This document shows, piece after piece, positions 1-12,301 of a stretch of 64,000 nt of DNA. Made by a program: the position numbers and the translations under genes. The notes beneath the pieces are model-generated. The model ran no database searches, was not told the DNA's origin, and worked only from the letters and a program-made list of their open reading frames with translations. Position 1 is the first letter of the stretch. Each line of letters opens with the position of its first letter. The DNA comes from Xiphydria camelus (lineage: Eukaryota > Arthropoda > Insecta > Hymenoptera > Xiphydriidae): positions 9,012,356-9,076,355 of the forward strand of contig OY783199.1 of NCBI GenBank assembly GCA_963678675.1, read 5' to 3'.

Positions 1-42
1 ACTTCGCATAAAATGAAAGTGTTGGAGGAAATTAGAAAAACT

Positions 43-384
43 TTAACTACAGGTAAATATGCTTTGTTTATTTACATACAGAAAACAGTATTGCAAATTC
101 GCCTTTTTTTTACGTTTTATCAATATAGGATGAATCCAATATCGCCGATAATATTTGGAAAGTAATATTTGTTCTTCCTCGTCCAAAATAATCGCCATTC
201 TCACTAACGTATTTCGAGAATACATGATCCCTGTGGGCTCTGCGATCGTACTAAGATCGTTACTTGACCGGCAAGTGTCAATGCCTTGGAAAAATCTTGC
301 TCGTGACCTGACCGTGACTGGACCGTGACCGGCACGTCTAATGTGAATTGGGCTTAACCTCGCGATGTCTTGCTCTTGTCTCAT
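43..384 (-). pseudogene. Possible Harbinger-type transposase N-terminal fragment
   Basis: An open frame of 113 codons. Residues about 63-95 run through an acidic stretch, then YYRRYWIHPI and a lysine/arginine run. This resembles the N-terminal arginine-rich RRYWVHP region of PIF/Harbinger nucleases, which cut DNA for transposition. The first 60 residues look like random translation, and no catalytic DDE region follows on the minus strand before the window edge. No terminal repeats or target duplication were found around it. The likeness rests on one short motif recalled from the family, so it is best read as a decayed fragment. An accidental open frame cannot be excluded. Confidence 0.3.
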
Positions 385-1247
385 ATTTGCATGTAGATTT
401 CTTTCTCGAGCAATCGTCCGAGAGTCTAGTTGTTGAAAGTTTATTTTTTAAATGTCAGAGTCCTCTTTGTTAACTGATCGAAGCTGCGTTGCGGGATCGA
501 TCGTCCCGGTCGGTACAATCGCTCATAAAACTACTTGACCGACTGTAACCTTTCCGGTGAATCATTACCGTATGTGAGATCATTACTACCTCATCGACCT
601 CTACTCTTTCATTATTGGCCACGCAACATAGAGTTGTAGGCGAAATAATTCTCGGAAAGCTAGAAATGGTTTTAATCTTTTCATTTGCATGTAAAAAGAG
701 TTTTCTTAAGTTTGCACCAATTTTCTGCTTGTGCTGTATGAGGGGTGTCCCAAAAACTTCGAAATTTTTCGACCTTTTTCAGTTTTTTACTAATAACTCC
801 TAAATGATGCATTTCTAGGAAAATTTTACTCTTTTATAAATTAAAGTACATAAAATTCTACGTAAAATGAGCCCCACATATTTTAAATTAAGTCAAGTAG
901 TATAGACGATATGCATGTTTGAAAAACAACCATTTCTTAAATTTTTGAAGGAAAAATCATATTTTGGATTTTTAGACCTTATTTCCATTACGTAAAATGT
1001 ATTATATGAAATTATTCTGTATTTGGAATTTATATTACAGCGAGTGCTGTATCAGATATACGTAAGCTGCATTCTTCTGCCCCCTCCCTTGCTATTAGCG
1101 TATCCCATAAGTTTCTTCCGCGCCACGCTATGAATGACTCTAGCCGGCTATGTTTCTATTATATAAATATGCTTAAGAAAGGATTTCTTTCATGTCGCTG
1201 AAGAAGCAAATCGCACGTAGAGATACTGTTCATAAGACCGGTCTCCG

Positions 1248-1493
1248 TCAATAGGTGTGGAACATACTCTTGATAAGGTTCATATCCGTCGTTGCTGGGC
1301 GGCCGCTGCGGTCTTCATCTTTCAAGTCAAAATTGCCAGCTCTAAATTTCTTAAACCAATTGTGGACGATCCTAATAGTCGTAGTACCACCCCCGTAAAC
1401 GGTGCAAATCTCGTCTGCAGTGTCCTTTGCACTATTACTTTTTTTAAAGCAATGAAGCATAATATGTCGTAAATGTTTATGTTGACTATCCAT
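1248..1493 (-). pseudogene. Mariner transposase N-terminal fragment (HTH region)
   Basis: An 81-codon frame begins MDSQHKHLRHIMLHCF and continues through NWFKKFRAGNFDL and EDRSGRPATT. This is the typical N-terminal helix-turn-helix and linker of mariner transposases, whose usual form contains WFxRFRxGxFDxxDxxRSGRP. A full mariner transposase is about 345 residues with a DD34D catalytic core. Here the reading frame stops after the first domain, and no catalytic region follows below 1248, so the copy is truncated. It sits between the left arm and the CXC gene of the 617-3061 element. Recognition of the family is confident; the insertion boundaries are not resolved. Confidence 0.85.
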
Positions 1494-1884
1494 TTTGAAC
1501 GGTGTAAAGAAAAATTTTTAAAGAGACTTTGTCACCAATGTGAAATGCACTGTGAAAGAGCTCTGGGATGACAGCAACCGACCCCATAAACAGCTTATAC
1601 ATTATTTGCTTTATTTTTGCAATATAAAATGTAATATATGAAATAAATGATATAATAGCTGGATATTCTACAGTTATCATATCGTGTATCAGATCGTATA
1701 TGCGAACACTGGTACAATATTTGGTGCTGAATCCAGGGATTGTGGAATATAAAAATGCACATTTTGTGATGAAAATATGTAATTAAAACATAAAAAATTG
1801 AGTGGAAGTACAAAAAGCTTTGATGTAAGTTCCGATGTGTGGGTAAAATTGATAACAAAATTTAAAAATTATATAAATACAACG

Positions 1885-2391
1885 TTAATTCAATTTGCTA
1901 CGTTTGGAAGTAGAAGCTGACTGAAGCAATTGGTCCATTTTAAGGTTCTCGTCATCCAGGAGGTCTTCTAATTCGTTATCATTGTCAAGTAGCACCACTT
2001 CGTCGTCGTTTAAGTTTGAGTCATCATCAATTTCATCTGGTGTATTAGTGCAGGACGCTCCTTTGCAATTAAAGCATATTGGGGAACATTTCATTCCTTG
2101 CTTCCTGCAACCACAAGCTTTTCGGCACCCTTTCAAACATTTGCAGGCAGTGTTATTAAGCAGTTCCTGCGGGGCTTGTTCGGCTGCTGACGGTACTGGA
2201 AGCAGCCCATGCTTAGTAACCTTCCAACCCCATTGAACTGGGTCCATCAAATGACCATTCCACAAATTAATTTGTAGAAAAGCCCTCATTGCGTGCAGTC
2301 TAGCAGCTTCTTCAGTTGGAGGAAGAGTAGCTAAGTTGAAAGTATTCTCTACTAAGGATTTGGTGAACAGATTTGGTCTGACAGATGGCAA
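1885..2391 (-). pseudogene. CXC (tesmin/TSO1-like) cysteine-domain protein, C-terminal part
   Basis: 168 codons. Residues 20-57 contain NLATLPPTEEAARLHAMR followed by DPVQWGW, a block I recall from multicopy invertebrate proteins of unknown function. Residues 83-114 hold nine cysteines (C83, C85, C89, C93, C95, C102, C106, C109, C114), the spacing of a CXC zinc-binding, DNA-binding domain. Residues 119-155 are strongly acidic and the end is basic (TSKRSKLN). The start shown is only the first ATG; the reading frame is joined from upstream (next entry). A second, broken copy of the same gene lies at 14864-15398 plus 20151-20263 in another long-TIR element. Function is unknown. DNA or chromatin binding is inferred from the CXC domain only. 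Confidence 0.7.
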
Positions 2392-2537
2392 TTTACGTTT
2401 TCATCTCCTACAATTCCAGTAGACATTACGTACTCCCCTACTGGAAAGGGATTATGGCAAAGGAACCAGTCTATGAATTTCTTGCAGTCATTGTTATCTC
2501 TAGTTATTCTGGATAATAGCCGGCTAGAGTAATTCAT
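2392..2537 (-). pseudogene. Upstream fragment of the CXC-domain gene
   Basis: The minus-strand frame reads KKFIDWFLCHNPFP, then MSTGIVGDENVNCH, and then loses the frame just before the CXC piece at 1885-2391. The NPFP...STG...NCH block resembles the central part of long insect proteins that end in the same LPPT...WGW plus CXC segment. In those proteins several hundred residues lie between the two blocks, so this copy has lost its middle by internal deletion. The first codons (MNYSSRLLS) are encoded in the right terminal repeat of the 617-3061 element. That ties the gene physically to the element. Confidence 0.5.
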
Positions 2538-3297
2538 AGCGTGGTGCGGAAGAAACTTATGGGATACGCTAATAGCAAGGGAGGGGGCAGAAGAATGCAG
2601 CTTACGTATATCTGATACAGCACTCGTTGTAATATAAATTCCAAATACAGAATAATTTCATATAATTCATTTTACGTAATGGAAATAAGGTCTAAAAATC
2701 CAAAATATGATTTTTCCTTCAGAAATTTAAGAAATGGTTGTTTTTCAAACATGCATATCGTCTATACTACTTGACTTAATTTCAAATATATGGGGCTCAT
2801 TTTACGTAGAATTTTATATACTTTAATTTATAAACGAGTAAAATTTTCCTAGAAATGCATCATTTAGGAGTTATTAGTGAAAAACTGAAAAAAGTCGAAA
2901 AATTTCGAAGTTTTTGGGACACCCCTCATACAGCACAAGCAGAAAATTGGTGCAAACTTTAAAAAACTCTTTTTACATGCAAATGAAGAGATTAAAACCA
3001 TTTCCAGCTTTCCGAGAATTATTTTGCCTACACCCCCTTTTTTGGCCAATGTTGCCTGGCCTATATGTTCTTTAGTCAGTATTATTTTGATAGAATTTTT
3101 TAATAAAGAAAGTGTGCAATTGCGGAATGCACTAAATTTGTTTCTTTTTTAATTAAATAGCTGTGATTATTTCTTCGGTTTTTTTATGAGTTCAAGAAAT
3201 GTTCAATTTCATACAAGATTAGAATTTCGTGCACGGAAAAAATTGCCTAATCAGAACCATTTAAATTAGTCACTGGTTTCTTCAATAAAGCATAGTA

Positions 3298-3507
3298 AGG
3301 TAGACGGAGGCGAATCGGATTATAGAGATAATCGGATCATAGATCTTTATTTCTTAAATCGTGGTGAAAATGAGCATTTCGATTGTTCGAATTACTTTAT
3401 TGGAGAGGAACGAAGTAATACGAACGATCTAAATGCTCAATTTAACATGACTTAAAAAAATATGAATCTATGATTCGCTCTATGATTCGATTCGCCTCGG
3501 TCTACCC
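3298..3507. mobile_element. 210-bp MITE, pogo-like ends, TA target
   Basis: The ends are AGGTAGACGGAGGCGAATCG and, on the opposite strand, GGGTAGACCGAGGCGAATCG. TA lies at 3296-3297 and 3508-3509. The interior is a partial hairpin with no coding capacity. The tip resembles those of the elements at 24046-28693 and 47259-48145 (GGGTAA...), so it may belong to the same pogo-like group. Confidence 0.8.
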
Positions 3508-3685
3508 TATATTGATAGGCGAATGCAAGTGAATGAACTGTAAGAAAAATTACATAAAAGAATCTTGTCCTGGTTGATGAAGCCGCTATGTTTTACGTAC
3601 ACTCTTACATGCAGTCTATCTGGATAATGAACGTCATGTGGTGTTAGTGAGAATCTAAATCCTTTCTTATTTCTAAATAAAAATG

Positions 3686-3851
3686 AATTTTCCTCACTCA
3701 TACCCATTTCGAGGCCTTTTCCAGTCTACTTTTATACCGTAAGATGGCGTTTTTCCCGCGTGACACCGACTGGGAGTCCGTCGACTATTAAAAACACTTT
3801 ACTCGGACTGACGCGAATACCTAGTCGAAGTGGGTCCTTTTTTCAAATTGA
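3686..3851 (+). repeat. Dispersed repeat, copy 1
   Basis: About 165 bp shared in the same orientation with 30866-31031, including GAGGCCTTTTCCAG, AAGATGGCGTTTTTCCCGCG and GAAGTGGGTCCTTT. Similarity is roughly 85-90 percent by eye. There are no terminal inverted repeats and no coding sense. It could be a fragment of an LTR or other retroelement. Confidence 0.6.
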
Positions 3852-4624
3852 TCCTTTATAGCTAGATGTGAACTACAGCGGTTCAGTTTGGGAAACTTTT
3901 GCGTGAATTCTTTTTTCATTGAAATGCAAACAACTTAACTGTCTAACTACAATCCACAATTAACTAATGTGTAATCGTTGCGTAACATATTCGTATATAA
4001 TTTTACACGTTAATTATCGCATTACATAATGTGTACATTTGGTCTGCTGTATAGTAATTTGCCAATATGCGTCATAGTTTCAACTTCTCGTGTAAAATTG
4101 CACCGCTGAGCTCACGTGACATTGGAACGATACCGAGGCCGTAATTTCGACGCGCCAAGCCCACTTGGCATTGTCAAACTTAATTTCCGCAACATACAGA
4201 CCGACCAATTTGGAAAATTCAAATTATAATTCAGCAGACAGCTCGAGTACTTCGTTACGCCAATCGTTCCGCGTCCGCATGAATACAACGCTGCATCGCA
4301 CAGGCGGAGATGACATCGAAAGAGGAGAGATTCTTGCATATATACGTATGCATTTTACTTGCGCCGTGGGGCTCTGACAATAAGAATTGAGACCTAATCT
4401 GATATTTCTCACCCCTGTATAGATTTATTGAAGGATATTCCAAAGAAAGTTCGTTTTATCTATAAGAATTCTTGTGCAGTCATAGAATAAAAAGCAGAGT
4501 ATTTTAATATGTTGTTCTAAAGAGTAAATTGAATCAAGAAATATATTCCTTAATTTATATAGGTATCTATACGTTTATTTAGCTATTCGTTCTAAATATT
4601 TTTTTCATTCGAATGAAATTTATC

Positions 4625-4951
4625 TACATGGAGAAAAAGGATTAGTAAAAAATCATGGGAAAACCCATGAATTTTTACAGTTATCCCTGTAATAGGGCTT
4701 CTCGAGGTGAAACATTGAAGTTTTTAATAGACCACAGCGTACTTTTTACAGTTCGTAATAGTATAAACATCAATTCATAGGGTAAAATTTATTAATCTCT
4801 CGTTATTATTATGTCGGGTGTTTACGGGTTTATGCTGTTATGGACTGTAAAAAGTATAACGCTGTATCTATTAAAAAATTCAGTGTTTCGCCTCGAAGAG
4901 CCCTATTACTGGGATTCACTGTAAACATTACTAATACTTTTTCTCTGTGTA
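4625..4951. mobile_element. 327-bp MITE of the CAC-GAGAAAAA family
   Basis: The tips are TACATGGAGAAAAAG and, inverted, TACACAGAGAAAAAG. The arms continue imperfectly through AATAGGGCTTCTCGAGG and AATAGGGCTCTTCGAGG to a central loop. There is no coding capacity. Similar tips recur at 38975-39210 and 50762-51521. Confidence 0.65.
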
Positions 4952-6090
4952 AACTAAACAAATTCTTATTTGCAAAGAAATTGTTAAGATTTACTTCGTT
5001 TTAAATGAACAAAGATTTATGCGGATTAAATAGATTCATCCGAATTAATTAATTAGTTTAGAAGATAATAAAAACTAATAGTAACAACTAGTAAGTAAAT
5101 TTTTATTTATTTGAGCCGCTGTATTTTTCTTATTCTTAGTCTAGTGTATAGAGAGAAGTGATATATATTCTCATTCTCATATTCAAGTGAATAAATGTCA
5201 AGTAAACGAAAAGAAGAGAAAGATTTCATATTTCAAGCGAAGGTCTATATTATAAGAATTTGCACAATAATAGCATAGGAAATAGAGAAACTGTAGAACA
5301 GCCTTCGTACTTTCTCTCATATTACTCATTTTGCTATGTCTGATGCGAATTTCTGCGGAGTAGTGCAAAGGCAAATGCAATAGACATGCTAATGAAGCAT
5401 GATCGTGCAATTAGGTTAGGACAACAAGATGCTTTACGATTCGACATAAACGTGTATTTATCATCCCAATTAGCGTCTATATAGTACTTGTATATAGTCT
5501 TTTCTTTTGAAATGTACCGACTTATAATTTAATTGATAATTTCAGAAGAATCCTAAGCTGAATCAAGGGACTTGGTGGAGTCTTGCGCCAAGGACTTAAA
5601 ATCGTAGCTTCAGCTCGCCAGTGAGACTTATTGAGCCATCATTACTTTGCACATAATTCGTACAAGTAAAATATGTTAAATTTTTCCAGAACCAGGACAC
5701 TCAGATATTACATCAAGACGCCAGTACGTAATTACAAAATTGCGGTTTTCATTAAGCCTATTTAAAAACCAACTGGCAGAGGATTTTTGGAGTTATGAGG
5801 ACATTCTTTTACGTGAGAATATTTATAGGGGAATTTTTTGTATAGCCGAGTAAAAATATTCAAAAACATCGTATCAAGATTTTTAACTTACAAACGTTAT
5901 TCATAATTTTAATATACTTTCACGCCGGTAGGAAAATACAGTTACCAATTGTTAAATTTGAAACCTTGATAGAATTTTTCTTTTATAGTTTCATCCTAAT
6001 ATAGAACATACAGTTTGGACCATTTTTTGATTAAAAGATTTGATTGATCGTGAACTCAGAGTAAAATAATTGAGCGTCGGATGATAAGTA
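4952..6090. other. AT-rich intergenic DNA
   Basis: I see no gene, terminal-repeat pair or tandem array here. The short open frames show no protein-like composition. Confidence 0.5.
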
Positions 6091-6094
6091 TTAA

Positions 6095-6233
6095 CCGTTT
6101 GAGCCCTAAGCAGCGCGATCGCGCTCTTCAGATTTTGTATCGAAAAATCCCAGTACATTTCGAGCACAAGCGCTATCGCGTTCTTCGGTGTTTTTCGACC
6201 ATGTTTTTCCAATGACCCCTGGGACTCAAACGG
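6095..6233. mobile_element. 139-bp MITE in a TTAA target (piggyBac/Kolobok-type site)
   Basis: TTAA at 6091-6094 and 6234-6237 flanks ends CCGTTTGAGCCC and GGGACTCAAACGG, which are inverted copies. The inner arms hold paired GCGCGATCGCG and CGCTATCGCG motifs. TTAA duplication is the mark of piggyBac and Kolobok elements; this copy has no coding capacity. Confidence 0.75.
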
Positions 6234-6907
6234 TTAAGGCTATATGGGAGTCAAAGGCTATATGAATTACCACATAACTTTCAATTTTTTACGATATAAA
6301 CGAGCGAATATTGGACATTGTTAATTGATTAAAATGCTGAGTTAAGTATTTGTCTTACTTTGTGAAATCTGACGATATTCAATCAACTGTGGATGGAGCT
6401 TCGATTCGATACACCAATTAGTATTATATCATCGCCGATTCAATAGCGAGATGATATATGGTGTTTCCTTTGATACCAAGTAGGTATTTATTAAATTTGT
6501 ACCACGAAATTTAATTACATTATCATTAATTGGGTAATTTTTAACGGATTTAATAATTTTTCAAATAATTTGCTAAGCGTGGCAATGGAAACGACAATCC
6601 ATTTTCTCTTATATTTTGGCAGTGATAAAAGGTTTCTGATGATTTATAATCCCATCGTACGAAGCTGAGCAGGTGGAGATGAAATGAGATTTGTCCGAGG
6701 TCAGGGCAAGCGGACATTAATAATCGGGATTGTCAATCGGTGGTCCCCTAGAGGAAAAAACGATCTTGGAGTTTTTATATAACAACACACCACCCACACT
6801 TATCCACTTAAAATATATATCAAATAGATATATATATATATATAGAACACATGTGAGGCGTCCAAATACGTATATAATACGTAAGTATGTACAATATATC
6901 AGAACTA

Positions 6908-7155
6908 CATATCGTACATCCAGTTCAATACTGCCATAACTGCAAAATTTTAATTTTTTATTTTATGGCGATTATTGCAGTGCCAACATATTGGACTTTG
7001 AAAAGAAATACAGCCACAAGTGGTTAAGTTTTAAAATATGCCATATTTTTGTATATATGGCCCTATGAATTCCGGTCTAGCATTGTTTTATTTCCTTCTT
7101 ATTCAAAATTATATAATTTACATTTGTGGCGATATTGAATTGGATGTACGATATG
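6908..7155. mobile_element. 248-bp MITE with CTA target duplication
   Basis: The ends CATATCGTACATCCAGTTC and CATATCGTACATCCAATTC (inverted) are flanked by CTA at 6905-6907 and 7156-7158. Arm similarity decays after about 45 bp. A three-base target would fit Harbinger-like or CACTA-like elements, but the family is unassigned. Confidence 0.65.
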
Positions 7156-9240
7156 CTATCTGTATGTATATCACAAGATCTTTGTAAAGATCTTTATGTG
7201 TATAAGATATAGAGATTTATGTAAAATGCACATATCTGTTATACGTGTATTAAAAATTCACTTTTGGTATGAACAGTGACATGTATCGACCAGTACGTAA
7301 TTGCTTACTTACTTATAAAAACTGTTGTGCATAAGAAACTTGCGAACAAATAAAATTTACTATTGGCTACATACGGAGAAGAAAGATTCGATACGTTGCG
7401 ATATATTTTTAGCAGTCGAGAAATAAACAGATAACTTTGGCGATTAGTACATAAGTTCATATAGCAATTTTTCTTAGGCATCTGTTATTCTTCTGTCTCA
7501 AGTTAAGAGAATAATAGAATTCCGATCATAGAAATACGATTATTTCGCATTCCATGAATTGTAAGACCGTCAATCTTAACACCGAACTTTTTGTGGACGG
7601 GAATGTGAGGTTTAAAAAAACATTATTTGAATTTTTACCTGTCGAGGGAAATGTCGTACGTAAAGAAAATAATTGCGATTGATGTTAAGTCGCTGTTAAC
7701 CGGTATTGCACCATTTTGGTATGCTCGTAAATTACGGTATTGTAGCAAGAAAGTCGGATACAGAATACATTTACTAACAAATATTCATACTGTAATTAAA
7801 TTTTGAAAGGCATATTATTAGATATAATGCTGAAAGAATACTCAAATTATATAATTTAAAAGGTAAAACCGAATGAATATTAAATGGCATTTAGAAAAGT
7901 TTAGAAGAATTTTTTTCTCTTTGTATTAATTTTTTTTTAGTCATACCTTATAACGAACAAACAAACAAAAATAGGTAAGTAGAATACATATTAAAAGATA
8001 TCCAACCAGCTTATTATTCTTCTTAATATTAGGTTAATAAAATAAATCTTGCTAAATTTTTCATTTAAACTTCATATTCTTTCTAGAAACTGTTCAATAA
8101 TATTTTTATGTAAAAATGAATAGAACGTTTTTGAAACTTTTCTTTGAAAAGGTATAAAAGTCGAACATCTGCAGCGTGTGAACAGTAATTGCAAAGTTCA
8201 AGAAACGACCGAAATTCGACTCAGACTCAGTATTATTTTAGGATTGTTTGGGTATTTTATCACTAGTAATACCAAGAAACTATCAACATATTTAAGATGT
8301 AAAATATTCCGAAGCATACCATCATTTCAAATATGATTAGCGTAGGTACTCTTTTTTGTCATTTTTGCCCACACGATATAAGTTTTTAACCGTACCTAAA
8401 TTGTGTCAACAAAATTCCGAAAAAGTATTATACGTATGCTCGAATTCGCCAGAGACTACAGATTGATTTGTTCATACTACTCGTTCGTTCATATCCATCG
8501 CGCGCCGGCGTCTCCGTAAGCCAACCGACTGGGTCGATCGATGTGCAAGGATGTGGGTCAGGCACACGCCCGAACCCCCAGTTCTTCTCCCTCGCCCCGT
8601 TAACTCCCTCTCGCACACTTCATTTTTCATTATATCTGTAACGAACATGTCCACGTCGAGTTATTATTTATTTCGGACCTTGAAGGGCCCTCACATTTGG
8701 GGAGCTTTTTTCAAGAAGAGCGTCAGAGCTCTTTTTCATGATTAAGTAGCTCCGAAAATATTTTAAGCTTGTGGATTGACTTCTCTATTTTTATCCGTAT
8801 GTAGTTATCAGGGGTACGCACTATTTATGAAGCTCTATTACCATATACGAGACGATTTCGCCACACTATACAGGGTCAGAATGAGAAAATTTGTCGTAGG
8901 AATCGTGCGAGTTCAAGTAAGAATTTCGACGCTACTCCGATGAGTACATAAGAGTCTTTCTCTCGTGATGCATTCTTTGTTCTTTATACAGTTTCTTGTC
9001 AGAGAGGAATATGCGCCAGACTCCAAGTCAAATATGGTTTCATATGAGTTTAATGAAATACAAATTAAATTTATATCTCGGGTTTAAACTTACACTTGTT
9101 AGACAGAGCTAATTTTATGGAGGGAAACTATATATTTAGTTCCGGCCAGCCCCCTGCAACTTACAGGTATATTCCCCTTAGATATCTTTGACCATGCTTT
9201 GTCGCCAGTCGTACTAATCCGCTACGTGGAACGAAAGCCC
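7156..9240. other. Intergenic DNA without recognised features
   Basis: AT-rich up to about 8450, then more GC-rich around 8460-8620. The overlapping open frames there show no recognisable protein motif. No terminal repeats were found. Confidence 0.4.
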
Positions 9241-10343
9241 TACACGGAAAGAAAAAATCTAGAAATTTTCTAGGGAAAGTTCAAGAAAAAAATTACCGTG
9301 CTGTCCCTGAATCGTGGTGCAAACGTCCAGACCAAGAAAAAGTGGTGCGCATGCACCTGAAAAATTCTGGTACTGGCACGGTAAAATTTCTGTGAAAAAG
9401 AAAGACTAGTGCGCATGCGTTGTTCTTACTAACAAGGAGAGGCTGCTAAGAGACATCTTAGAAGTAGAAACAGGAAAAAAAGAGAGGTGTAGGTAGGCCG
9501 CGGTTAGACTACATTTCGCAAATCGTTAAGGATGTAGTTTGTTGAAAATAAAGGGAAATGAAAAAGACTAGCGGAGCTGTCTTGGGGTAGCGCGCTGTTA
9601 GCGACTGTCTCGCTAAAAGTCTGGAAACGAACTGCCTCTCGTACGCCTTCCTGCCTCAGACGTACCCTCGGCAAAGGGTAGGTATCTCTCTCAAGGTTAG
9701 ATACTTCCTCTTTACTCTCGGGTTAAGGCACACGTGAAAAAACGTAAGCAGTAACAGTAAGGCTTGACCAATCAGAAAGCCTGTTGAAGCATAATTCCGT
9801 AAGAATGATATTTCTGATTGGTCAATCCTTACTGTTACTGCTTACGTTTTTTCACGTGTGATGGCCTTTAGGGCCGCTTCTAGATGATGAGGCCTTTTGG
9901 CACCCCATAGCTAGTGCGCCTTCGTGCGCGCATTCGTGCGTGGCACGAAATGGCCCCTCGTTAGACGCGGCCCTGTCTCGCGTAGCGGAGCAAACGAACA
10001 TGCCCGAATGGCCATTCATCAACAATCGGCATTTTCTGCGACAGCACCGGAAAAATTCCGGTGCTTTAGCACCCGAAAATTTCTTGATTTTCTCATAATA
10101 TTTAACAGAAAATCAAGAAAAAGTATTTCGCAGCACGAGAAAATTTCTGTCACGGAAATTTTACTGTGTTGTTCAAGAATTTTTGTTCTGCAGTGTAGTA
10201 AAAATTCTAGCATGTACAGTAATTATTCCAGTGTAACTGTGAATTTTTCCTTCGTTCACCAAGAAAAATCTCAGAAAGTGCCGCTTGCACCACGATTACA
10301 GTGCCAAGCACGGTAATTTTTCCTGATTTTTTCTTTCCGTGTA
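9241..10343. mobile_element. 1.1-kb non-autonomous element with ACACGGAAAG ends
   Basis: The tips are TACACGGAAAGAAAAAATC at 9241 and its inverse ending at 10343. Further inward, both sides carry diverged copies of ACCGTGC, of a segment reading near ATCGTGGTGCAA, and of long runs based on GAAAATTTC. No reading frame resembles a transposase, and a target duplication is not clear. A palindromic MITE (9729-9860) lies inside. An outer pair of short inverted repeats (GGCCAGCCCCCTGCAACT near 9147 and its inverse near 10600) may mark a still larger unit. Confidence 0.55.
9729..9860. mobile_element. 132-bp palindromic MITE nested in the 1.1-kb element
   Basis: CACACGTGAAAAAACGTAAG at the left is matched by its inverse at the right. 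The arms stay almost perfectly paired for about 50 bp through CAGTAACAGTAAGG and TTGACCAATCAGAAA. A clean target duplication was not found. Confidence 0.75.
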
Positions 10344-11226
10344 CACGCTGGCCCTGTGTTGGCTGCTGCTGGCTGCTGGCTGTTGGCTGCGCTGGCTCAC
10401 ATAAAATTCGTTCTAACATTTACTGAACTATTTTTATTACTTCATAAAATTCCTTATCCCTACATATTTATTACAAAATGGAATAATGCTTCATTGCACT
10501 CAAGTCCCTTCATTCACACCTCATTCGCCCGCTTTCAGCCGGGCCAGCAACACTTGCGCCACCACGCGGTTGGCGACAACGGTGTGCCATGCGAAACGCA
10601 GAGTTGCAGGGGGCTGGTTCCAGCTTAGCTTCATATATTTCCAATGGAGTTAAACATGAATTAACTTTAGTCGGCCTTTATGGAACTATGTATGTAGGCT
10701 ATTATCGATTGAAAAAGTTTAATCAATTGGAGTTATACAGATTGGACAAGAAATGCTGTCTTAAAAGTAGATTGAAATAAAAATAGGAAGGAATCATTAG
10801 ATATGATTAGAACTTTTCAGAAAATGAGAGAAAAGATATAAGTTCTTGAGCAAGCATCGGTAACAACGATAACAAAATGTGAATCAGGCTCTTCAGGTGG
10901 GTAGTCTAAAAAACGAGGTCCGGCCTTATGGAGCTCCAATATTAAATTCCGAGTGGATGAACATTATTTGTATCGAAGTGACTCCTGGAATTTTGGAATT
11001 TTTATCTATTTTTTTTGCAATAGGAGTGGTCATTCCTGCTCGGGGGATAAAAATAGAATTTTTTAATAAATTTTTTTTTTCGAAATCAGCGTGGTCGATT
11101 TACCTTAAGATGCTACATACACTTAGACAGCCTGAAAAAAGTAATTTTTTCAATAATTTTTTTTTCATATACTTCATTTATTTAATACTCATTTCTAAAA
11201 TCCTATCTAATAAAATCCAACGCGAT
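10344..11226. other. Intergenic DNA without a recognised gene
   Basis: The plus-strand open frames at 10356-10628 and 10879-11268 were examined. They are low-complexity or T-rich, with no domain or splice context. Confidence 0.4.
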
Positions 11227-11334
11227 ATAATCGAAAGTCGTGGTCACCTATCACCATTGGTTAGTTGATAATCCATATCGATAATCGAAAATCGTGATCA
11301 CCTATCCCCATTGGTTATTTGATAATCGATATCG
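11227..11334 (+). repeat. Tandem duplication of a 54-bp unit
   Basis: Two head-to-tail copies of a unit starting ATAATCGAAARTCG and containing CACCTAT and CCATTGGTTA. The copies differ at a handful of bases. Confidence 0.85.
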
Positions 11335-12039
11335 ATATGGTATTCGATAGTTAAAGCGGGGAAATTCAATTTGATAAAATTAGTGTTGAAGTAAAGGTAA
11401 ATGTCGTTATGAAATATGTTTTAGGCGCGCTCTTGCGCGTGCAAATGGTCTAGTGTCATTATAAATGCACACTTTTAACAAAATTTATCAAAAAGAAAAA
11501 CTTAAAAATATTATGTTGTTTACAAGTTATTGGCCGTTCTCGTTCGGATTTTATCTGAAAGCAAAAAATGACGAAAATTCTTAAACTAGAAGGTTCAATC
11601 TTGTCCTTGTAACCGGTGGTTTTGAGAAATATTTATAATTAACAATTTTACAACAGTTTAAATTACGAGTATGATTTTTCAAGTAATTTCGTCCTGGTTT
11701 TGTGATTGCCAAGAAAAAAGTACTAATTTAAAAAATTTGTTATGAGTGTCAGGGACAAGATAAAATCTTTATAAAGCGATTGAGATAGTTTACATTAAAA
11801 TCGGTTCAGTAGTCTTTGAAATATATTTGGCACCGCATTTGAAAAAGTAGTTGTGAGAAAACAGCGTTTGTGAAGTTTTATGTAGACCGGACCTGGAAAC
11901 GCTAAGTCAGGTATATAAACACTTGTAACTCGGTCAATTTTGCGAAGTTTTGATTCACTTTTTTCAATATGCAGTATTTGTTTTCTACTATTAAATAAAA
12001 ATACTTTTGAAAAATCGATTTTTTGGACAAAACTACGTG

Positions 12040-12199
12040 TATGTAGCACCCTAAGTTGCTGGGCTGGGAGTCTCGACGTCGTGGGTTCAATTCTTGTTGG
12101 GGGTTTTCTTTTTTTTTTTTCATTAACTCCCTTTTCATTTCATTACAACCCCTTCTTGCTATAGAAAGTGGTTTACATTATCGAATAAAATAAGAATTT
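12040..12199 (+). mobile_element. tRNA-derived SINE-like sequence, plus copy
   Basis: A tRNA-like head reads GTAGCACC...CTGGGCTGGGAGTCTCGA, followed by GTGGGTTCAATTCTTG, a pol III box B. A pyrimidine-rich stretch and an AT-rich tail follow, containing TTACATTATCGAATAAAATA. Box A is weakened compared with the inverse copy at 12302-12460. No intact tRNA cloverleaf is expected, so this is not called as a tRNA gene. Confidence 0.6.
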
Positions 12200-12301
12200 C
12201 AATTTCTTTTCAAGTCTTAAAGGCAAATCGGTCCGATCGTGGGGAAGACCCGGTTCAACTCAATGAGGGAGAAAATAACGTAAAACTATGAACAAAATTG
12301 A

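Larger units (their letters stand above)
617..3061. mobile_element. 2.4-kb DNA transposon with about 540-bp terminal inverted repeats carrying CXC-domain gene remnants
   Basis: Sequence 617-1152 is repeated in inverse orientation at about 2516-3061. The arms are highly similar: the stretch running from AATAATTCTCGG to AGCCGGCTA is matched in both, with few mismatches. The tips read GGCCACGCAACA and GGCCAGGCAACA. A clear target duplication is not visible; TAT is possible. Inside lie a minus-strand mariner N-terminal fragment (1248-1493) and two pieces of a minus-strand gene for a CXC-type cysteine-rich protein (1885-2537). The second piece starts inside the right arm, so the gene belongs to the element rather than being an accidental passenger. 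No full transposase is present, so this is a deletion derivative. I cannot name the superfamily. Confidence 0.75.

Noticed and set aside
12040..12105. tRNA gene
   Set aside because: Box B is good but the cloverleaf cannot be closed and an inverted sister with the same AT-rich tail exists, so it is a SINE head.
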